NCBI GenBank assembly: GCA_022559845.1
Contig: CM040126.1
Location: forward strand, 127,324,886 to 127,388,885
Direction: 5' to 3'
DNA from: Amorphophallus konjac
Lineage: Eukaryota > Streptophyta > Magnoliopsida > Alismatales > Araceae
DNA length: 64,000 bases
Positions within the stretch are counted from its first letter, which is position 1. Each line of letters starts with the position of its first letter. A model generated the notes under the pieces. The model worked only from the letters and a program-made list of their open reading frames with translations, did not search any database and was not told where the DNA came from. The position numbers and the translations under genes are program-made. Shown here one piece after another: positions 57,615 through 64,000 of the stretch.

Positions 57615-58154
57615 TCTTGGCTTCTGACTAAGGGCATCGGCTACGGAATTACCCTTACCAGGATGGTATTGTATAATGAAGTCAAAATCCTTGAGATATT
57701 CGAGCCAACGTCTTTGCCGCATGTTCAGCTCCTTTTGGGAGAATAAGTACTTAATGCTTTTATGATCGGAGTATACAGTGAATTGTTCTCCGTAGAGATA
57801 GTGCCTCCAGATCTTCAAAGCAAATACCACCGCGGCCATTTCTAAGTCGTGAACCAGGTAGTTCTCTTCATGTTTCTTTAATTGTCGGGAAGAGTATGCA
57901 ATGACTCTTCCATTCTGCATCAATACACATCCGAGGCCAATACCAGAAGCATCGGTATATACCTCATATTTTTCTCCTTCAATTGGTAATGATAAGACTA
58001 GAGCAGTGGTCAAGAGATCCTTCAAAGGTTGGAAACACTTTTCATAGTCTTCCTTCCACTCATAAGGCACTTCCTTGTGGGTTAACCTGGTCAGAGGAAC
58101 AGCAATTTTGGAGAAGTCCTTGATAAAATGCCGGTAGTAACCAGCTAGACCCAA
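57615..58154 (-). pseudogene. Element A RNase H
   Basis: An open stretch with all acidic residues: YTDASG (Asp codon near 57953), [21 protein letters not shown] and ADALSQ. It is preceded by the RT connection ([10 protein letters not shown]). No stop falls in this domain itself. Confidence 0.9.
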
Positions 58155-59033
58155 GAAGCTTCGAATCTCTGTTGCATTTGTGGGTCGTTCCCACTTCTTC
58201 CCTGCTTCGACCCTTGATGGGTCAACAACAATTCCATTCTTCGAAATGATATGGCCTAAGAAAGATACTTCCTCGAGTCAAAACTCGCATTTGCTGGATT
58301 TGGCATATAGCTTGTTTTCCCTTAATATCTGCAATGCCTTCTTGAGGTGTTCTTCATGATCCTCTTCGATCTTTGAATAGATGAGAATATCATCAATAAA
58401 GACCACAATAAATTGGTCTAAATAGGGCCTGAATATGTTGTTCATTAACTGCATAAAAGATGCCGGGGCATTTGTTAGTCCGAAAGGCATAACAGTAAAT
58501 TCGTAATGGCTATACCTGCTTCGGAATGCAGTTTTATGAATGTCTTCTTCTTTGATCTTCAATTGGTGGTAACCAGAACGAAGATCAATCTTGGAGAAAT
58601 ATAAAGCTCCAGATAGTTGATCGAACAGCTGATCAATCCTCGGCAGTGGATACTTGTTCTTGATTGTAAGGTGATTTAGCTGTCGATAATGTACGCATAA
58701 TCTCATCAATCCGTCTTTCTTTTTGACGAATAGCACGGGTGCTCCCCATGGGGAAGTACTCGGCCTGATGAAACCCTTTTTCAATAACTCCATTAGCTAC
58801 TCTTTTAGTTCCTTCAGCTCAGTAGGGGACATTCTGTACGGTGCCCTGGAAACAGGACCAGCATCGGGGACAAGGTCGATTGTAAATGACACTTCCCTTT
58901 CCGGGGGTAAGCCGGGCAATTCTTCTGGAAAGACTTCGGGGAAATCCTGAATTACACGGATGTCTTCAAGTTTAATCTCCTCGACTTTCGTGGCAGTCAC
59001 GAAAGCTATGAAAGCCATACATCCCTTATTCAT
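58155..59033 (-). pseudogene. pol: Element A reverse transcriptase
   Basis: Shows [45 protein letters not shown] positions, [24 protein letters not shown] and the catalytic FIDD at 58389-58400. It is broken by stops at 58797-58799 (where relatives have Gln) and 58278-58280 (where relatives have Trp), but the frame does not change. Confidence 0.92.
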
Positions 59034-59479
59034 AAGTTTACTAGCTCGGAGTGCTGATATAAGAGGTGATTTACCCGAGAGCTATTGTAAACTAGCTCTG
59101 GAAAATCCACAAAGGCTACCTTGCCATGCCGGCAATCTACCGTTGCTTGGTGTGTGGATAACCAGTCGGCACCTAGTATGACATCATAACCCTTCATATC
59201 TAGGCATATCAGGTCAGCAGGCAAATTGCTTCCCTTAATCATCACTTCACAATTTGGATAGTGGTAAGTGATATCAGACTCGTTTACAAGAGGTGTGGAT
59301 ATTACCAAATCTAACAGTTCATGTTTCTTAGAAAATGAAGCCGCAAATTTCTTGGAAATGAATGAATGAGTTGCTCTGGTATCAAATAGAACTTTAGCAG
59401 TTTTAGAACAAATAGTGAGAGTACCTTCTACAATTCCGCCTTCAGTGGGTTCCGTCTCTCGAAGAGCTTGCAGACGGCC
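59030..59479 (-). pseudogene. Element A protease, active-site changed
   Basis: The retropepsin motif reads LFDTRATHSFIS: the family's DTG has become DTR (Arg codon 59375-59377), a single G-to-A change. Downstream YDVILGADWL is intact. It is in frame with gag and RT. Confidence 0.85.
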
Positions 59480-60424
59480 TTATTTCTTTATCGGATGCTT
59501 CTCGTCTTTGGTGTCTTGTTCCTTCATCAGCGGGCAGTCTGGAATTCGATGCTCGCGACTCCCATATCGACGACAAGCTCCTAACTTCCTCCAGCATTCC
59601 TCGATCTTATGACCAGCTTTATCACAATACTTGCAAATCTCCTTAGAGGGAGTGGCGGTGGAGAATGGCCTGTCATTCTTCTGGAATTTTAGTGCCTTGG
59701 AGGGCTCCCCTCCCATAAAGAACCGCTTCTTGTCGAATGATTGCTTGAATTTTCCCAGGCTTGTGACGGGTTCCTTCTTGTCTCTTCCTCGGATTCTCTC
59801 GTATAATTCGGTGGCGTCTTCTAGCAGTTGAGCACGCAGAACCATCTCCGAATAGACTTGAATGTCCATCAGTGCAAGTTGTGTAATATAGTGGGGCTGA
59901 AGCCCGTTGAGGAATCTCCTCGCCTTCATCTTTTCCGTACACACCAAGTGGGGTGTATACTTTAACAATCTTGAGAACTGTGCGTCATACTCGGCCACTT
60001 TCAAGCCCCGTTATTTTAGAACGGCGAATTCCGCGGCCTTCTTTTCCTGGATATGGTCGGAGAAGTATTTGTTGTTGAAATACTCCATGAATTCTTCCCA
60101 TGTGACATGGTCTTCTGGCAATGTTGCTTCGATAGATTCCCACCAGCATCGAGCGTCCCGCTCCAGTTGGAATATGGCCAGTAAAACCTTTTCTTCGTCC
60201 GCGCATTGCATCACACGGAAGATTCGTTCCATCTCCTTTAGCCAATTCTCGGCATCCTCAGGGTCGGACGAACCTATGAACCTTGGTGGGTTCATGTTAC
60301 GGAAACTCCTGTGGAGATCACCCGCTCCACGGTGGGCTCCGCCTTGGGCCACTTGCTGTAGTGCCTATGTAAGGCCCTGCAGGGTGCGCTGCCTCTCGCG
60401 CCATTGTTCCCTTTCAGCAACCAT
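59480..60424 (-). pseudogene. gag: Element A gag
   Basis: Starts at ATG 60424 (MVAEREQW), with stops at 60365-60367 and 60011-60013, and ends at a TAA at 59480-59482. The capsid domain has PPRFIGSSDPEDAENWL, RCWWESIEA, VTWEEFMEYFNNKY and RFLNGLQPHY. A CX2CX4HX4C knuckle (CKYCDKAGHKIEECW) follows. A second, imperfect one (CRRYGSREHRIPDC) has a Cys replaced by Tyr. The frame runs on into protease. Confidence 0.88.
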
Positions 60425-60620
60425 GATCCTACAAAAGATTTTAAGAATAATAAAGATCGGGAGGTCAAAAGTCATTATAGATCTTAACCCATGGTTCTAC
60501 CCATCTCACCGGGTAAGGTATATCTATCTTGGACTCCAGTTTTTTTTCCTAGATTTCAATCATGACCGTAAATTTTTCCTAACCTCTTATTTCTTCTAAT
60601 TTCCTAGGTTTGAAAACTTG

Positions 60621-60632
60621 GCTCTAATACCA
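60621..60632 (-). other. Element A primer-binding site (initiator tRNA-Met type)
   Basis: On the minus strand TGGTATTAGAGC, one base off the standard TGGTATCAGAGC. It lies seven bases from the LTR edge. The leader 60425-60620 has no other feature. Confidence 0.8.
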
Positions 60633-60639
60633 CGAAGAC

Positions 60640-63600
60640 TATCACGCCCCGAGCGCGGAAGATACCAGATGCGTGACGCGTCTATATAGATCGTGTCATT
60701 AGAGCGATGAAATGTTTGATATACATAATTTCGGAGTGCGCAAAAGACTAACAACATCTAATAAATTCCAATAGTCCAAGTGATGATTATTTGATTAACC
60801 AAAGGATTAAATATAGTCCATGACACTTTTCCAAATTTAGAAAAAAACAAACATTTGGCTACATGCCTTAACGAAGTTATACCACTAATGACATAGTTGG
60901 GAGTACAAGTAGACTCAAATAAATTTAAAGGACAGGACTAATTAATGATAGGCGAACACTATTCACTCAGTTCCAATCCCATTCTTGTCACTATCCGAAT
61001 CACCTGAAAATGTTAGGAAGCAACTGAATGAGCGAATCGCTCAGTAGGAATTACATCTCAAATTCAAGCAATCTTTACGTGAATTACACTTTGCATGTAT
61101 TATCAGTATGGCTATGCATGACGTACGTATAAAAGAATTAGGTATACAGGTAAGTCTAGACATGATGAACAATAAGAGATCAAGGTCTAAGAACTGTATA
61201 AAGAGTGTATAAGCTTCAAGAAATGTATAAAGAGAGTATATCACGATTTCAAGTATTTGACAAGCAATATTTCAAGAATTTATAAATGTAGAAGCCACTT
61301 CGGGGCCAGCAGGGATTCATGTACGATTATGAAAATATGAGAATGAACTCATGTACAAGTATCTCAGGTACGAGCAAATAAAAGCAAGTAAAGTCAAGTA
61401 CGTATCAGTAGAATTGGCTATTTCAATCAAGTAACTCGCCCTTTCTCGGGCCAAGTCAAGTATTACCCGTTCCGGGCCACGCAAGTCGAGTCAAGTGAGT
61501 AAAGAGAGAGTAGAGGTGGAGTGTCTCAAGTCAAGCAGGTACTTCGGTGCAATGCTAAACACCGTGGTCAATAAACTCCCATAGGCACAAGTACCTTCGG
61601 GTGCTCCTCCGAGAACCAGACCGGGCCCTATATGCACAGCATTTCATGTATTACTTTTGACATCCACTCTCATTTTATAGCCAATATAGAGTTTCAAGGG
61701 TTGCCTTAATACGATATACAAGGTAGATTTTTATGGAATGGAATTCAAGGACTCATAATATGCAAGAAAATGACTTAGGGTTGCGTCGGTACAAATCACG
61801 ATAAAAATGAGGAAAAGAAAAAGCATTAATATATATACTTTTTCCTAAACAAAAACTCTAGATAACTCTATAGTAAGGTTTAAAAAAAGTTAGAACATCC
61901 CATAAGGGCTATTATACAAATATACCAGTTTACTGTTTAAGAATACTACTCATTTACTATTCAGATTACTATTCATTACTATTCACTACTATTCACTTAC
62001 TATTCATTTACTATTGAAAAATACTATTCACCCTAAATAACGCCCTTCACTAAGTCATCATTTTTGTGAATCACGACTGTTTAAACAGTCGTTACTTCTA
62101 AGTTTGTATATAAATTAATCATTTAGTATATTAATCATCCATGTTAAAAATTTAATAGGTGTGAATCATGATACCTAATCTAATGCATGAGCATACCGTT
62201 AGATTCCTTATATTTTTCTCTACCTATCTACGTGTCTATATCAAAAAAATTCTTTTATTTGGAAAAGTGACTATATTCATTAAAATAGTGACTCTAGTGA
62301 TTTTCACCGGGTAGGTACATTCTGTGACTCAAAACACTATTCATACCGTAAAAATTTCTCACAAATAGAAAGTAAGGATATGAACAGGTAGAGAAAATTC
62401 TCGGGAGTTCAGAATCATGCTCATGCAAAATTGTTGGGTTTTACTATTCAATAAATTGTGATGATTTACACCGGGCAGGTACATTCCGTGGCTCAAAACA
62501 CTATTCAAACACTATTCATTTTTCATACTTTCAGTAAATCAGGAATTAAGTACATGGTTAAATAGAGAAAAATATGAGAGTTCCAGAACCATGTTCATGT
62601 AGGAGTTTCATGATTGGGTTAAAAAGTTATAATTGTCTGAACATGGTGACTCGGAAATATGAGTCACGGTTTACTATTCAAACACTATTCATTTTTAATT
62701 CTTTCAGTAAATCAGGAATTGAGGACATGGACAGGTAGAGAAAAATCTTAGGATCACAGAATTATATTCATGCAAAATTTTCATGTTTTAGTTTAATAGT
62801 TATATATTTTAAATGTGTTGATTTACTAATTATTGGAAATTCTAAAGAATGGAATTGACGTCATTGCACAAGTCTTCATTTAATTGAAGACTTACTAGCT
62901 ACCGTCATTTTAAGAATTGACGCCTGGGGGTTACCCAATCTTTCAAAATTTTGATTTTTCAAAAGATACATATACATAATGAAATTGGCGCCCCCTGTTA
63001 AGTCTTTAATTAATTGAAGACTTAAGGGTTGTCGCTAATTCAGTAAATGGCGCCCAGACTTGGGGCGTCATTACAGTGGGTGATTTTCACCCAGCAGGTA
63101 CGTTCTGTGACTCAAGTTACTGTTCATTTCGAAAAAATTTCTCAAAATTCGAAAGTGAGGACATGAATATGTAGTATAAATCCTCGGGAGTCCAGAAACA
63201 TGTTCAGGTAAAATTACCGAGTTCTGCTTTCACATATATGAATTTTTCTAATGTTATGTCTTTAAATTTTCAAGATATGGAATTGACGCCCTCGTACACA
63301 GTCTTCATTTAATTGAAGACTTCAAGGATGTCGTCAATTTAAGTATAGGTTCAACCCCTCATGAGTATTGCTTCGCATCAGAACTGTAAGTTCTGTGATA
63401 CAAGTCACTATTCATTTCTCCAAAGTTTTTCCGAATCAGAATCCGAAGACATGGTTAGATGGAGAAAAATCTCAGGGTCACAGAAGTATATTCAGCCAAA
63501 ATTTTCATAGTCCAATTTATTAGTTATAGATTTTTGAATATTCTGATTTACTAATTTCTGAAAATTCCAAGAAATTGAATTGACGACATGGGTCATGTCT

Positions 63601-64000
63601 TCAGTTAATTGACGCCCTTGTGGGTAGTCTTCAATTCAGTAATTGGCGCCCCTGTCAAGGGCACCTCTTACAGAAGGTGGTGCACTAAAAAGGGTTCTGA
63701 ATTATGAAGTAATTGTACAAATATGTTGAGAAAAATATCAGGGTTCCGGAAACATAGTCATGTAAAAATTTTGTGCTTTAGTTCGATAGTTATTAATTTT
63801 TGAATGTGTTCAATTTATTAGCTCCCGAAAATTTCAGAAATTGAAATGACGACACTGGGGGTGTCTTCATTTAAATGACGACTGCGTGCACAATCTTCAA
63901 TTTTGAAATTGGCGCCCTTGTCAGGGGCGCCATTTACAACAGGGCTGGGGCCCTCTGGGTTTTTAAACATGAAACATATTATGTTAACAGAGGCTATATG
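60640..64000 (-). repeat. Element A 5' LTR, cut by the window end
   Basis: On the plus strand it starts TATCACGCCCC, probably TGTCACGCCCC with one transition. From 60711 it matches 1-3300. A quasi-palindromic module at 63906-63935 keeps both CpG-containing arms that are mutated in the left copy. The remaining ~1.1 kb lies beyond the window. Confidence 0.92.

Larger units (their letters stand above)
1..64000 (-). mobile_element. Element A: Tekay/Del-like chromovirus, outermost layer, both ends outside the window
   Basis: A Ty3-gypsy element on the minus strand. Reading in its own direction: 5' LTR (60640 to past 64000), primer site, gag, protease, RT, RNase H, integrase with chromodomain, polypurine tract, 3' LTR (55993-55209 and 3628-1). 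Positions 1-3300 match 60711-64000 closely, with small indels, as an LTR pair should. Element B with its own passengers (3629-55208) interrupts the 3' LTR. The C-terminal chromodomain and long LTRs fit the Tekay/Del clade. Neither outer end is in the window, so A's target duplication cannot be seen. Confidence 0.9.

Overview
The window is plant nuclear DNA made almost entirely of nested transposable elements. I found no intact host gene, tRNA or rRNA. The element types point to a flowering plant with a large, repeat-rich genome: Tekay/Del-type and CRM-type chromoviruses, a giant Tat/Ogre-type Ty3-gypsy element and a Tourist/PIF-Harbinger-like DNA element. The one captured host exon is rich in G/C at third codon positions, which fits a monocot, but the sequence does not settle the species.

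Layout. The outermost layer is element A, a Tekay/Del-like chromovirus on the minus strand with LTRs of about 4.5 kb. Its 3' LTR is at 1-3628 and 55209-55993, its gag-pol at 56106-60424, and its 5' LTR runs from 60640 past the window end. Element B, a CRM-like chromovirus on the plus strand (3629-55208, target duplication ACAGC), sits inside A's 3' LTR. B carries two insertions. The first is H (4044-12040, duplication TTA), a Harbinger-like element of about 1.1 kb in its 5' LTR. The second is E (17065-50716, duplication CTTAC), a 26.4-kb Tat/Ogre-type element on the minus strand inside its reverse transcriptase. H in turn contains C (4223-11136, minus, duplication GGAGG). E contains D (35027-42303, plus, duplication GAGGT). 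C and D belong to one non-autonomous LTR family. Order of events read from the nesting: A, then B, then H and E, then C and D.

How the parts work. A, B and E carry gag, protease, reverse transcriptase, RNase H and integrase, all broken. A is broken only by nonsense codons, B and E by stops and frameshifts. C and D carry LTRs, an initiator-Met primer site and one long reading frame that joins an N-terminal module, a low-complexity/repeat centre and the integrase C-terminus with chromodomain. They lack protease, RT, RNase H and the integrase core, so they must have used the enzymes of a CRM-like partner such as B. E has an antisense gene between pol and its 3' LTR. That gene has its own TATA box, four short phase-1 introns and a plant-mobile-domain-like product. 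It is followed by three different minisatellite arrays. H carries a captured fragment of a TAXI/basic-7S-globulin-like aspartic-protease-fold gene.

The most noteworthy items are the C/D fusion-protein family with its repeated GCPGPP motifs and swapped N-terminal module, the spliced antisense gene of E with promoter modules shared with E's LTR, and the captured exon in H.
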